From JABACD01 sp047639675 (GTDB lineage Bacteria; Planctomycetota; UBA1135; GCA-002686595), in assembly GCA_047639675.1 (NCBI GenBank), contig JBLIOI010000008.1, forward strand, positions 1 through 64,000: a stretch of DNA of 64,000 nt, in the 5' to 3' direction. Shown here piece after piece: positions 35,363 to 44,941 of the stretch; positions within the stretch are counted from its first letter, which is position 1, and each line of letters opens with the position of its first letter. The translations under genes and the position numbers were made by a program. The notes below the pieces were generated by a model. It was not told the origin of the DNA and searched no databases. It saw nothing but the letters and a program-made list of their open reading frames with translations.

Positions 35363-36700
35363 CTAGATAGAGCTCGCCTTAAGGGTTTTAGGATCAAAGG
35401 CCCAAGCCTTTTTGTCCCACATTGAACGCGTCGCCAAGTCGACCATGACCATCACCTTGCAGGCGAACTCGACCGTACTACGGTTCTCCTCGCGTGTTCG
35501 AATCGAGTTCATCCAGTCCGCGCGTAGGGCGTGTTGCGGTGAAATCGACTTGCACTGAACCGTCAGTTCGTCGACGTCGTCTGAGAACACACGCTCGGGT
35601 CGCAAGACAACGTTGTTGCTTCCAAGATAGAGATTCGCCTCGTGACCACGAATCATGACTTCCAAGCCCTGTTCGTTGCAGGTCGATCCGACGATGTTCA
35701 TCACGTGTTCGGTCTCGAACTCCAAGTTGATGTTGACCTGATCGTGGTTCTCCATCGCCTTGTCCTTGTAGTGTCCGCCCGATGCGCAAACTCGTACGGG
35801 CCACGGTCCGCCGAGGGCGTAGATCAAGGGCGTTGTCATATGGACCAAGAGGTCGCCGATGATGCCTGTAGACCAGGTGCGATAGCGGCGCCAGCGATGG
35901 TAGACCTCCGTGTCCCACTCGTGGGTGCCCATCGGACCGCACCAACGTTCCCAATCCAACTTCTCCCCAGGTACAAGTTCCGGATCGATGCCATAGAGCC
36001 ACTCGCCTTCCTTCGAGTTCCGGCAGTAACTCGTCTGCGAGAAGATCGGCTTGCCGATCGCTCCTTCAGCTATCAAGCGGCGCGCCTCGACGTACTTCTC
36101 GTACATCATGTATTGCGTGCCAACCTGGCAAATCATGTCGTCGTTGACTTCCATCAACCTCTTCAGCCAAAGAGCATCCTCAATGCTGAGTGTCATCGGC
36201 TTCTCGACGTAGACATCCTTGCCTGCCATGATCGCATCGGTGACCATCGTCGCATGCCAGTGCTCGGGAGTCGCGATGAGGACACCGTGAATGTCATCGC
36301 GAGCTAGAACATCCTCGTGATATTGGTAAGCGGTGACCTCGATGCCTTGGTCCTCGCTCAACTTCGCGCGCATGCGTTCCGCACGCGGCACAGCCACATC
36401 ACAGACCGCCACTATCTGCGCGTTGTATTCGCCATTCTTGGCCTGGGTCACAATTGCGCCGCAGTGGCCGGAGCCCATGCCGCCGGTGCCGATCACTGCG
36501 ATGCGCATGGTCTCACCTTCGGCCAAAGGAACACGAGGCGTTGTGTGACGCTTCGCTACGCGTTCATCGGATGCTCCAAGAGCACTGGAACCCGAGAAGC
36601 CAACGCCTGCGCCAGCTAAGGCTGCTGCATTGGTCAAAAAGGTACGGCGGTTCGTCGCGTGCAACGGAGCGCGACCGGAGTTCTTGGGTGAATTGGCCAT
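35363..36700 (-). CDS. Tat-secreted Gfo/Idh/MocA oxidoreductase
   Basis: Exported NAD(P)-type oxidoreductase of 445 residues. A twin-arginine signal is clear (NRRTFLTNAAALAGAGVGF, about 17-36). The Rossmann fold reads MRIAVIGTGGMGSGHCGAIV, and the catalytic motif DVYVEKPMTLS keeps its lysine. The C-terminal domain has IIGDLLVHMTTPLIYALGG. Exported members may carry a tightly bound cofactor. It heads the operon with apbE, the EAP-type paralogue and the heme protein. The substrate is probably a sugar or derivative, inferred from the family only. Confidence 0.9.
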   Translation of the reverse strand: MANSPKNSGRAPLHATNRRTFLTNAAALAGAGVGFSGSSALGASDERVAKRHTTPRVPLAEGETMRIAVIGTGGMGSGHCGAIVTQAKNGEYNAQIVAVCDVAVPRAERMRAKLSEDQGIEVTAYQYHEDVLARDDIHGVLIATPEHWHATMVTDAIMAGKDVYVEKPMTLSIEDALWLKRLMEVNDDMICQVGTQYMMYEKYVEARRLIAEGAIGKPIFSQTSYCRNSKEGEWLYGIDPELVPGEKLDWERWCGPMGTHEWDTEVYHRWRRYRTWSTGIIGDLLVHMTTPLIYALGGPWPVRVCASGGHYKDKAMENHDQVNINLEFETEHVMNIVGSTCNEQGLEVMIRGHEANLYLGSNNVVLRPERVFSDDVDELTVQCKSISPQHALRADWMNSIRTREENRSTVEFACKVMVMVDLATRSMWDKKAWAFDPKTLKASSI

Positions 36701-36776
36701 CGAGTTGTTGGTGAGAGCAGTCTGGGGATCGAGCCACGAGTCTAGCGAGGCTTGGCGAAAACTTCGCCCCCGCTCT

Positions 36777-37928
36777 CTAATAACCGCGCTTCAACACATC
36801 ACGCGCAATCACCATGCGCTGAATCTCATTGGTCCCCTCATAAATGCGTGTCACGCGCGCATCGCGGTAGAGTCGCTCCACTTTGTACTCAGCCGAATAG
36901 CCCATGCCTCCGTGGATCTGCACAGCGCGGTCCACGACTCGGCCAAGCGCTTCCGATGCGAACAGCTTGACGATCGCTGCTTCGCGCCCAAAAGACTGCC
37001 CCGTGTCGCATAACCACGCGCTTCGATACACAAGGCTTTCGATCGCGTAGATGTCCGTTGCCGAATCAGCAAGCATCCACTGAATCGCCTGGTACTTCGA
37101 GATCGCCTTGCCGAAGGTCTCCCTCTGCCTGGCGTAGTCCACGGACATGCGTTGCGCTTCGTATGCACAGCCCAGGCAATTCGCTCCAAGAGCGAGACGC
37201 CCGCGATCCAGAACACCCATCGCTGTCCGAAAGCCAAAGCCCACTTCACCGAGCCTGTTGGCATCGGGAACTCGAACGTCTTCAAATGTGAGCGTCACCG
37301 TTCCCGATCCGCGTTGTCCCATCTTCTCTTCGTTGCGACCAATGATGTAGCCCGGCGATTCGGAAGGCACGAGGAATGAAGTCACGCCCCCATTGGCGCC
37401 TTTCTCTTTATCCGTGATAGCGTAGACAACTGCGAGGTCAGCGATGTCGCCCGCCGTAATCCACGTTTTCTCACCGTTGAGGATCCAATCATCGCCATCT
37501 CGCACAGCCGTTGTTTTCATCGCGCCGGGATCGGAACCAGCCCCAGCCTCAGTTAAGGCGTAGGCAGTAAACTTCTTGCCGCTTGCGAAGTCGGGCAAGA
37601 AGCGTTCCTTCTGTTCCTCGGTGCCGCCCACGACAACACTCATCGCACCAATGCTGGCGTGCGCGCCGAGAGTAACAGCCACAGAGAAGTCGCCGCGAGT
37701 GAGCTCATCCATCACGATGCAGAGCCCAGTCTCGCCCATGCCCGCGCCACCGTACTTCTCAGGTATCGCTACGCCGAGCAGTCCGAGCTCAGCCATCTGC
37801 GTGATCACTTCCCGAGGTATGGCGTGGTCGCGATCGATTTGATTACTGATCGGCCGGATCACGCCATCGGTGAATTCCCGTACCGCATCGCGGAGCATCT
37901 CGTGCTCTTCGCTGAAATTGAAGTCCAT
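36777..37928 (-). CDS. Acyl-CoA dehydrogenase
   Basis: FAD enzyme for the first step of fatty-acid or branched-chain acyl-CoA oxidation. The 383-residue protein has a complete layout: an N-terminal helical domain, a middle FAD strand region (AYALTEAGAGSDPGAM, about 137-152; WITAGDIADL), and a C-terminal domain ending RIYEGTNEIQRMVIARDVL with the catalytic Glu. The loop VQIHGGMGYSAEY is typical of short- and medium-chain types. Chain specificity cannot be fixed. It begins six bases after the ACT-like gene and is probably co-transcribed with it. Confidence 0.94.
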   Translation of the reverse strand: MDFNFSEEHEMLRDAVREFTDGVIRPISNQIDRDHAIPREVITQMAELGLLGVAIPEKYGGAGMGETGLCIVMDELTRGDFSVAVTLGAHASIGAMSVVVGGTEEQKERFLPDFASGKKFTAYALTEAGAGSDPGAMKTTAVRDGDDWILNGEKTWITAGDIADLAVVYAITDKEKGANGGVTSFLVPSESPGYIIGRNEEKMGQRGSGTVTLTFEDVRVPDANRLGEVGFGFRTAMGVLDRGRLALGANCLGCAYEAQRMSVDYARQRETFGKAISKYQAIQWMLADSATDIYAIESLVYRSAWLCDTGQSFGREAAIVKLFASEALGRVVDRAVQIHGGMGYSAEYKVERLYRDARVTRIYEGTNEIQRMVIARDVLKRGY

Positions 37929-37934
37929 TCGGAG

Positions 37935-38417
37935 TCAGTCGTTTGTGTGACGTTTGAAGAGCGCATCGAGGACTTCGAGAGAAGTCTCCAAGTAGCGCTC
38001 GTGGATGAAAAGATGGTCGCGACTGAAACCACAGACAGCACCGAGAGGTACGCCTCCAGCCGCGAGTGAACTTGTGACCTTGGCAAGAAAACCAACCACA
38101 TCCCAACTCATGGGTGCGCGAAAACGAATCCAAATGAGATCCGCCTCGACCTGCGATTGTGGATGACGAGCGAGCAAGGCCTCGAGGCCTTCCTCGGGCA
38201 AGAGCACGCTGGTCTCTCCGCCCTCGCGAATCAACTGGCCGGGGCCCTCTCCGATGGATTCCAGGTCCGCTTGCGCCGGAGCCTCCTCGAAGCCAACCAG
38301 CGCAAACTTGCCAGCTTCGACCTCGTAGCTCATGCACTCAAAGGCCTGGCTCAAATTCGTGGCCGCGCTTTGCTGGCTGCTAGACGTATTTTCGGGCTTG
38401 TATTCGGGTTCCACCAT
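37935..38417 (-). CDS. ACT-like domain protein
   Basis: Cytoplasmic protein of 160 residues. The C-terminal part (DVVGFLAKVTSSLAAGGVPLGAVCGFSRDHLFIHE, about 106-140) has the pattern of an ACT-type ligand-binding domain. A first half with similar beta-strand character (FALVGFEEAP) may be a second, diverged copy. An internal ATG at 38333 (MSYEVEAGK) would remove a low-complexity N-terminus and is a plausible true start. It may sense an amino acid, but no ligand is indicated. It lies directly upstream of the acyl-CoA dehydrogenase. Confidence 0.6.
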   Translation of the reverse strand: MVEPEYKPENTSSSQQSAATNLSQAFECMSYEVEAGKFALVGFEEAPAQADLESIGEGPGQLIREGGETSVLLPEEGLEALLARHPQSQVEADLIWIRFRAPMSWDVVGFLAKVTSSLAAGGVPLGAVCGFSRDHLFIHERYLETSLEVLDALFKRHTND

Positions 38418-38497
38418 AGGAGACGCAGAATAGCGCGAAGTTGGCCGCGAACTGCGTCGATATTGCTGGTGGCTTCCAAGCTCACCCTAAATTCCCG

Positions 38498-39124
38498 ATG
38501 AAAGCTCCTCTAATTGCTGTTTGCGGCCTGGCTCTCGCCGGGAGCGCCTATTTCCTTTTCTCTGGCCCTAGTAGCAACGGATCCGAGGAACCTCGCTCGA
38601 CCCAGGACTTGAAGCCTGAATTGAGAGTTCCCGAGGGCAGCTCACGCCAGGTACTCGATTCGACCCTCGCGCATCACTCGGAAGAGCGTGTGGAGCTCGA
38701 GACAGAAGGATCCTCGGAGCCCGCGGTACTACCGACGAACATCACATCGAACCGCCCGAGCCCCAAGGAGCTCGAAGCGATTCGCGCGGAGAACATTGCC
38801 AAGCGCGAGATCGCAGTTGGAAAGCAGATTCGCGAACGCTCCGTGCGGATTGCCGACGAGATTGGACTTGGCACCGACGCGCACAAGAAGATCGCAGAGG
38901 TCTACCTTGCGGGACGGGCGCGCCTCGCTTCCTTTCAGGCCGAGTTCGCCGAGGGGCTGCCTACGCGAACGGCACGCACTCTATTGCGCGACAACATTGA
39001 AGGCATGAAGGATTGGCACCGCGAGGAGTTCTCCAAGCTCTTCGGATCGAGAGCAGCAAAGGCAATCGAAGAGTTCCGAGATGTAAGCGCGCCGGATGCG
39101 GCGGGCTTGAAGCGCACGGACTAG
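38498..39124 (+). CDS. Hypothetical exported helical protein
   Basis: I do not recognise a family. The ATG at 38498 (MKAPLIAVCGLALAGSAYFLF) gives a signal peptide or anchor, so I prefer it to a longer frame starting at 38441. The 208-residue product has a Ser/Glu/Pro-rich linker to about residue 90. Then comes a charged helical region (ELEAIRAENIAKREIAVGK; ADEIGLGTDAHKKIAEVYLAG) resembling periplasmic helical-hairpin proteins such as Spy/CpxP-type folds. That resemblance is weak. It converges with the small gene at 39131. Confidence 0.55.
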   Translation: MKAPLIAVCGLALAGSAYFLFSGPSSNGSEEPRSTQDLKPELRVPEGSSRQVLDSTLAHHSEERVELETEGSSEPAVLPTNITSNRPSPKELEAIRAENIAKREIAVGKQIRERSVRIADEIGLGTDAHKKIAEVYLAGRARLASFQAEFAEGLPTRTARTLLRDNIEGMKDWHREEFSKLFGSRAAKAIEEFRDVSAPDAAGLKRTD

Positions 39125-39130
39125 CCGCCG

Positions 39131-39328
39131 TTAGCCATGCACGTCAACGTGCATTCCAATGCCAGAGGCGTTGCCGCCCTTGGGACGATTCGTCTGAATC
39201 ACGGCAGCACCTTCCAATAGCTTCATGGCCGCCTCGCCCTGAAGCTTGGCGTCGTTCATCTGCATCTTTAGAACGGAAGTCCCAAAGCTGCGTACCTGGC
39301 TTCCGCTGTTACCTTGGATTGCACTCAT
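39131..39328 (-). CDS. YjfB-like putative motility small protein
   Basis: Small 65-residue protein starting at ATG 39328 (MSAIQGNSG). The core TSVLKMQMNDAKLQGEAAMK resembles the short YjfB family, annotated only as putative motility proteins, with a hydrophobic helix followed by a Gln/Ala-rich segment. The tail (TNRPKGGNASGIGMHVDVHG) is glycine-rich. No other motility gene is near. Family membership is moderately supported; the function is unknown. Confidence 0.6.
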   Translation of the reverse strand: MSAIQGNSGSQVRSFGTSVLKMQMNDAKLQGEAAMKLLEGAAVIQTNRPKGGNASGIGMHVDVHG

Positions 39329-39472
39329 GGAACGCCCTTCGACCGCTTGATGTGTGTCAATCCAACGGAACCGGGATTTATGTTCCCCTCCGCAGCTCAG
39401 AGCCATTCAGACACGGTATGGCGAGCCCGTACGCGCGATCTGGTCGCCAATCCTGTAATCTCCAGGACAGCG

Positions 39473-41254
39473 ATGAACAGAATCAGAATGATCTTTGTGG
39501 GGGCAGCATGCCTCCTACTGCTCGCAGCAGGCTGGCAGCTGATGGACGGAGGTGCGCAGGATCGGACCGCAGCAACGCCCAGTGCTTCCGGCCCGGTCGA
39601 TGGAATGGAAGATCCGGAAGGTCTCCTTCTTCCAGCAGCACAGGTTGAACAGGCACCAAGCGTTCAACCCGTTCATCTCCCGGAAGCGGAGGCTGTCAGC
39701 GAACGCGAGGTACTTCAAACGGCTGACGCCAAGGCCAAAGCCAAGGTTCTGCACGGCACGATCAGCTTCTTCGACCCTGATGGAGTTCCGCAAGCGGCAC
39801 CGACGGGCATGCTGGGTATGCGCGTGTTCCGCAATGGCTCGGGCAGCCTTTTCAAGACCCGAATCGAGTCTGGCATATGGAGCCTAACTCTCGATCACCC
39901 GGAGGAGATCGCAGAGCTTTGGATCAACAACATTGCTGTCCCCGCCCAAGTACGCGAGATCACCTATCCGGTGGGGCGCTTCGAACTTCCGAGCGACATG
40001 CGCCTGGCGATCACAGCCACGGTTCCGCCGCAAGCCGTGCTGCGTGTGACAGATCTGACCCATAGTCATGAGTTGGATGATCTTGTTCTTCTGGCAAGAT
40101 TAGGGGGATTAAACCATCCAGGCAGTGACCACGAGTCCCGCGTACTTGCACGCAACTTGTCCTCTCCGATCAACGTGCGGGATGTTCTCCCCTCCAGCGC
40201 GACGAGCTACAGTCAGCTCTTCGTTGGAGGCAGTGGCTACACGTGGGCTGCGGTCCGCATCGTGCGGACAATTGGTGGTCTACAGGAAATCCAGTTGCAG
40301 CGGGCAGGCTCACTGGAGGTCTTCCTGAGCGGAGATGAGGCCGTAGAGGATCTCGAACTACAGTTGTTCTCACTACCTGATGAGGAGCAACAAGCAGCCC
40401 AGGTAGCCGCCAAGCGTGCTCTTCTTCTTAGCTTAGGAACCGGCGATAGGTCAAGGATCTCCGCCACGCCGGCAATGACTCACGTCAGATCCTTCTCCGA
40501 GATGCTCGACGGACGCCGCAGCATACGAATCGACGGCCTGGCTCCAGGCAGATTCGAAGCGCGTATTGAATCGGGACCTTCCCGGGACCGACAGATCTTG
40601 GGCAGCACAGAGATCGAAGTCCGTGTCGGATCGCTAACACGAAAGGCGATCAATGTAGAAGTACCACCTCCGGCAGAGTTCGCGATGATCAGTGGGCGCT
40701 TGATCCTGGCGGACGAATGGAATGTCAAGAACGTGAGGGTCAATGCTCGACCTCTAGATCAACGCCTTGTTGAATCGAGGAATCGGTACGCGGCGACCAT
40801 CGCCCCCTTGTGGACCTCCGCGCGTCCTGGTTGCACCGAGTACACGCTCCAGTTCGACAGGCTGCAAGTTGGCTTCTATGAGATCCAACTCTCCTACCCG
40901 CACTTTGCAATCACGATTGAAGTTCTCCACGGAGGCTCAAGCGAGTTGATCTTGGACGTTCCCCCGCCGAAAGTACTGAGCGTAGATGTGATCGACGCGC
41001 TGACCGGCGAGAGGATTAAGAAGCCCAATTTGTCCTGGAGAGTTCCAGGCTGGGGGTCGCAAGAGTACGTGCCAATGCTTCATCCAGACCTCTCCACGGG
41101 ATCCTTCGTCCTGCGCACGGCGTACACCAGTGGCGAGTTGCTCTCCTCTTCCAGCGAGTATCAAATGAAGCGGGTCGTGATTGACCTGCCCCCGGGCGAC
41201 ACGCAATACACGCTGAAGTTGACGCCTAAGACGGCTGCGGAGGGTGACGAGTGA
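39473..41254 (+). CDS. Secreted beta-rich protein, paralogue A
   Basis: Exported 593-residue protein of unknown function. The ATG at 39473 (MNRIRMIFVGAACLLLLAAGW) gives a signal anchor, so the longer frame from 39314 is not used. It has repeated beta-strand segments like the carboxypeptidase regulatory-like or Ig type. It is clearly related to the next gene: GLNHPGSDHESRVLARNLSSP matches KHPGSDYEKAVIARGLTSP there, and RAGSLEVFLSG matches PAGSLELFVTG. The stop overlaps the next start (GTGA), so the two form an operon from gene duplication. No enzyme motif is seen. Confidence 0.7.
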   Translation: MNRIRMIFVGAACLLLLAAGWQLMDGGAQDRTAATPSASGPVDGMEDPEGLLLPAAQVEQAPSVQPVHLPEAEAVSEREVLQTADAKAKAKVLHGTISFFDPDGVPQAAPTGMLGMRVFRNGSGSLFKTRIESGIWSLTLDHPEEIAELWINNIAVPAQVREITYPVGRFELPSDMRLAITATVPPQAVLRVTDLTHSHELDDLVLLARLGGLNHPGSDHESRVLARNLSSPINVRDVLPSSATSYSQLFVGGSGYTWAAVRIVRTIGGLQEIQLQRAGSLEVFLSGDEAVEDLELQLFSLPDEEQQAAQVAAKRALLLSLGTGDRSRISATPAMTHVRSFSEMLDGRRSIRIDGLAPGRFEARIESGPSRDRQILGSTEIEVRVGSLTRKAINVEVPPPAEFAMISGRLILADEWNVKNVRVNARPLDQRLVESRNRYAATIAPLWTSARPGCTEYTLQFDRLQVGFYEIQLSYPHFAITIEVLHGGSSELILDVPPPKVLSVDVIDALTGERIKKPNLSWRVPGWGSQEYVPMLHPDLSTGSFVLRTAYTSGELLSSSSEYQMKRVVIDLPPGDTQYTLKLTPKTAAEGDE

Positions 41255-42957
41255 ACGGCTCGAAAGTTGTGCTGGCTGTGTTGGCGAGCGTATTGCTGCT
41301 GTTCATGAGTGGGCTGCTGTTCACGGGTGATGCGGAGGAGCTCGAAGCTGCGCGGATTGGTGCAAATGATGACGCAGCCACGCCAGCGCGTGATTTACAA
41401 CTTCCGACAGCGGAACCAAACTCGCCTGCAGTCCGCATGGAACCCGCGCCCCAAGAAGTTCCGGAGCCTGTGCAATCGGATCCCCCTACTACTGTCGCGG
41501 CCAGACCAGTTACCAGGGTCCCTGCCAGATCTGCGGCGAGATCGAAGACGGACGGGATCTTCTTAGAAGTCATCGATGCGACGGACGCAAGCGAGTTACG
41601 CAACCTGGTGATTGTGAATGCGAGTCAAAGATCGACTGGCTATTGGGGAACAAAACACCCCGGCAGCGACTACGAGAAGGCTGTGATCGCTCGCGGTCTG
41701 ACTTCCCCCATCGATCTGCGAGCTGTACTTGAGGACGCACAAAAACTCCATGTGGCAAAGATCTTTATCGGCCAAGCCGATTACACCTGGGTTCTCTTCG
41801 ACTTTGGCAAATCCATGGTCGGCGGGCACAGGGTGGTACTCGAACCGGCTGGCTCGCTGGAACTCTTCGTCACGGGAACGCTCCCCCCGGAAGATGCCTT
41901 GTTGTCGTTGGCCCATGATGCTTCGGCCCGTTGGGGCTTCCTGAGGGAACCACTCGGAACCCGAGACCGAGTGCTCTTGGAAGGCCTCGCCCCGGGAACG
42001 TACGAAGCCTCGATACGCCTGGGACTCGGGGCGGTCAAGCCAACAGCCCTGGCCAAAGTTCAATTCGATGTGAGCAAGTGGACGCGCACTCAAACGACGC
42101 TGCTCTTGGTATCGACACCGGAAGCGGAATACGCATCAGCCAGCGGAGAACTGTTCCTTTCTGAGCAATGGGAAGTCACCGTTCCTACAGTCACACTAAA
42201 GCTCATCAGCGATGCACAGTCGGATTCTGGCACGAGTAGCGCCGTCAAGGCCACCCGCAATCCCCAAGCAGACAAGGCAGGATCCCTTGCCTTCTCTTTC
42301 TCGTTTGAGCGGGTTCAAGTCGGACGTCATGAACTCGGACTCTCCGAACCAATCTTTTTCACGAAGGTTGAGATCCCTCCAACGGGTCGATCAGATCTAC
42401 GGCTAGAAATTCCGCATCCATCCTCATTGACTGTGGAACTCATAGACTCAATCACACGTCAGAGGATCTCTTCGGAAAGCATCTATTGGGGACCGTCGCT
42501 CAATAATCCGGAAAGTGCGCACGTCCTCCGAGTCGCTACGCTTGATCCGAAAACCAGCCTTCACTTGATTCGGACTCCTTACACGCGAGTCGCCCTATAT
42601 GTCTTCGACGGAAGCTATGGCACCGCCTTTAAAACGATCGATATTGCAGGGGGCATCACCCACTACACGATGGAGTTGGTGCCTACGATGGGCATCAGTA
42701 TTACCATGCTCGATGGGGAGGTCCCCGTGCCCTTCCTCGATGCTACGAGCCTGAATCCTAGAGCGGCGAGTGGCACCTCTGGTGAGGTCACCATCGGAGG
42801 CGTAAATCGGTACAAGAAGGACTTCAAGGTCACCTCAGCAGGCACCTACGTCTTCGACATTGCAACGCCTCCGGGGTACGAGAGCATCGGCACGATAGAA
42901 GTCGAGGTCACCAAGGGCCGCACCAGCGAGCATCGGATCCAGCTTGAGCGTCTGTAA
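41251..42957 (+). CDS. Secreted beta-rich protein, paralogue B
   Basis: Exported 568-residue partner of the upstream gene, starting at GTG 41251 with an N-terminal membrane anchor (VVLAVLASVLLLFMSGLLF). A proline-rich linker covers about 40-95. Conserved blocks with paralogue A cover roughly residues 110-300, including VIDATDASELRNLVIVNASQ and DYTWVLFDFGK. C-terminal segments have carboxypeptidase-regulatory-like character (GEVPVPFLDATSLNPRAASG). It may be a surface or cell-wall structural protein; no catalytic residues were found. Confidence 0.7.
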   Translation: MNGSKVVLAVLASVLLLFMSGLLFTGDAEELEAARIGANDDAATPARDLQLPTAEPNSPAVRMEPAPQEVPEPVQSDPPTTVAARPVTRVPARSAARSKTDGIFLEVIDATDASELRNLVIVNASQRSTGYWGTKHPGSDYEKAVIARGLTSPIDLRAVLEDAQKLHVAKIFIGQADYTWVLFDFGKSMVGGHRVVLEPAGSLELFVTGTLPPEDALLSLAHDASARWGFLREPLGTRDRVLLEGLAPGTYEASIRLGLGAVKPTALAKVQFDVSKWTRTQTTLLLVSTPEAEYASASGELFLSEQWEVTVPTVTLKLISDAQSDSGTSSAVKATRNPQADKAGSLAFSFSFERVQVGRHELGLSEPIFFTKVEIPPTGRSDLRLEIPHPSSLTVELIDSITRQRISSESIYWGPSLNNPESAHVLRVATLDPKTSLHLIRTPYTRVALYVFDGSYGTAFKTIDIAGGITHYTMELVPTMGISITMLDGEVPVPFLDATSLNPRAASGTSGEVTIGGVNRYKKDFKVTSAGTYVFDIATPPGYESIGTIEVEVTKGRTSEHRIQLERL

Positions 42958-43057
42958 GGGGGGCGCCCAGGCACCACAACTTCGGTTGAATCGAGTAACC
43001 TGTAGCATCTGCCCCCCTAGCTATTGCAACTTCTGCCCTCCCTAGCAAACAGCTCCG

Positions 43058-44938
43058 ATGTTCCAAGTTATAGCCGCTTCCCTGCCCTTCGTACTCCTGT
43101 CCCCCCTAGCCGCGGCCCAGGGACTTTTACCTCGTGAGCCCCTGCGCGTTGACCAAGTCACTGCAGCAGAGCCGCAGGTTCGGCCGGAGGTCGCGGGTCA
43201 GCGTCGTTTGATCGTCAAATTCGTGGACTCGGCGCTGGTGCGGGCGGACATTGACGGGGCACTAGATTCGCTCTCCGGAGAGTCGCTTGCCTCGGTTCAG
43301 GCATTGGCTACCACGCTCGGAACGGAGCTGCGCTTTCGCGCACTGCTTTCGACTAGCGCCGCCGACTTGACCGCTCTTGAGCAGCGCGCCGCCGCACGCT
43401 CCGGGCGTGCGCAGCCGGACTTGGCGGGCATGTTGATTGTCGAGTTGGGATCTGTTCATTCGCAGGAACTCGAACGCGTCGGACAAGCGCTCAACGACTT
43501 GGCCATCACTGAGTGGGCTTGGATTGAGAGCCTCGACAACGCCCCCCCCGGCGACATCGCACCAACAACTCCAAATCTCGAAGCGCAACAGAGCTGGCGC
43601 GGACCCAATCCCGGCATCGATGTCGACTACGCCTGGAGCGTCGGAGCTCGCGGCCAAAACGTACGACTCTCTGACTGCGAGTATGGGTGGGATCCGGATC
43701 ACGAAGACATGAATGACGTCAGCTTGAACTTGGAGCCGGGACAGACCATCTCCGGATTCGTCTTCTCAAACGGTTGGGATGACCACGGGACCGCCGCTCT
43801 CGGCGAAGTGGCTGCGCAAGACAATGGCTACGGTTGTAGCGGAATCGCACCGCTTGCTGATTTCTACACCTTTCCCGAGAACAGTGTGGAGGAGGGCTCG
43901 CGCCGACTGAGCGCCATCACGAACGCGATTGCGGGTTCCAGTGAGGGCGACGTGGTCCTCTTGGAAATGCAGGCGAGTGGAGCTGGCGGTGGCTACGGGC
44001 CCGCCGAGCTGAGTTCTGCGGTCTGGACCGTTTGCAAAGCGGGTAGCGATGCTGGCGTGATCATCGTTGGCGCAGCGGGCAACGGAAACCAGAATCTCGA
44101 TTCAAGCGCCTACAACACCTATAACTCTTGGGGCGACAGCGGCGCGATCATCGTCGGTGCGGGTTCCTCGAACTCGAGTCACTCAAAGCTCTCCTTCAGT
44201 ACTTACGGTGCACGGGTCAATGTCCAAGGTTGGGGTGGATCAGTCTTCACCCTCGGCTATGGCGGCTTCAACGTTTATGGCGGTGATGATCATCAGAGCT
44301 ACACCGGCAGCTTCAATGGAACGAGTTCGGCGTCACCTTTTGTCGCGGGCTCCTGCGTTGCCATCCAAAGTTTCCTAAAGGCTCAGGGATCCCAGATTTT
44401 GTCACCGGCAGGAATGCGGGACCTCCTGGTTAGCACCGGCGTGGCGCAGGGCAGCGGAGGTCACATCGGACCGTTCCCTGACTTGCGAGCCGCGATTGAA
44501 AATGTCGACCCATGCCCTGCACCGCAAAACTACTGCACGACGAGTCCGAACTCCGCGGGTAGTGGCAGCTTGATCACGTGGAACGGGAGTACAAGCTTGA
44601 GCGCAAACGACGCGAAGGTTTCGGTGCTCGGCGCTCCCGCAAATGTCTTTGGCTTGTTCTTCTTCGGCGCAGGTGAGACCGCAACTCCCCTGGGTAACGG
44701 ACAGCTCTGCGTTGCAGCTGGCAGCTCGGGAACCTTCCGCATGCCGCCCGCGGCCCTGACAGGTTCGGTTGGGTACATCGAAAGAAACGTCGAGTTTGAT
44801 CAAGCGCCGCTGAACAGCGGCGCTGGTCAGGCCGTCGCGGGCCAGACCCGTCGCTGGCAATTTTGGTATCGCGATTCTGCCGCAGGTGGTGCGGGATTTA
44901 ATTTCTCGGACGCCTTGCGCGTGACCTACTGCCCCTAG
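43058..44938 (+). CDS. Secreted subtilisin-like serine peptidase (S8)
   Basis: Exported peptidase of 626 residues with a signal peptide (PFVLLSPLAAAQG). An inhibitor-like propeptide covers about 48-160 (RRLIVKFVDSALVRADID). The triad is intact: Asp206 in LSDCEYGW, His243 in DDHGTAAL and Ser423 in NGTSSASPFVAG. The oxyanion Asn is in GAAGNGN (about 342). A C-terminal beta domain (about 480-626) may be for secretion or binding. It may degrade proteins outside the cell or process surface proteins. Confidence 0.93.
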   Translation: MFQVIAASLPFVLLSPLAAAQGLLPREPLRVDQVTAAEPQVRPEVAGQRRLIVKFVDSALVRADIDGALDSLSGESLASVQALATTLGTELRFRALLSTSAADLTALEQRAAARSGRAQPDLAGMLIVELGSVHSQELERVGQALNDLAITEWAWIESLDNAPPGDIAPTTPNLEAQQSWRGPNPGIDVDYAWSVGARGQNVRLSDCEYGWDPDHEDMNDVSLNLEPGQTISGFVFSNGWDDHGTAALGEVAAQDNGYGCSGIAPLADFYTFPENSVEEGSRRLSAITNAIAGSSEGDVVLLEMQASGAGGGYGPAELSSAVWTVCKAGSDAGVIIVGAAGNGNQNLDSSAYNTYNSWGDSGAIIVGAGSSNSSHSKLSFSTYGARVNVQGWGGSVFTLGYGGFNVYGGDDHQSYTGSFNGTSSASPFVAGSCVAIQSFLKAQGSQILSPAGMRDLLVSTGVAQGSGGHIGPFPDLRAAIENVDPCPAPQNYCTTSPNSAGSGSLITWNGSTSLSANDAKVSVLGAPANVFGLFFFGAGETATPLGNGQLCVAAGSSGTFRMPPAALTGSVGYIERNVEFDQAPLNSGAGQAVAGQTRRWQFWYRDSAAGGAGFNFSDALRVTYCP

Positions 44939-44941
44939 GCA

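Noticed and set aside
39314..39472. An upstream extension of the secreted protein at 39473
   Set aside because: The extension overlaps the divergent YjfB-like gene and hides a clean signal peptide that begins at 39473.
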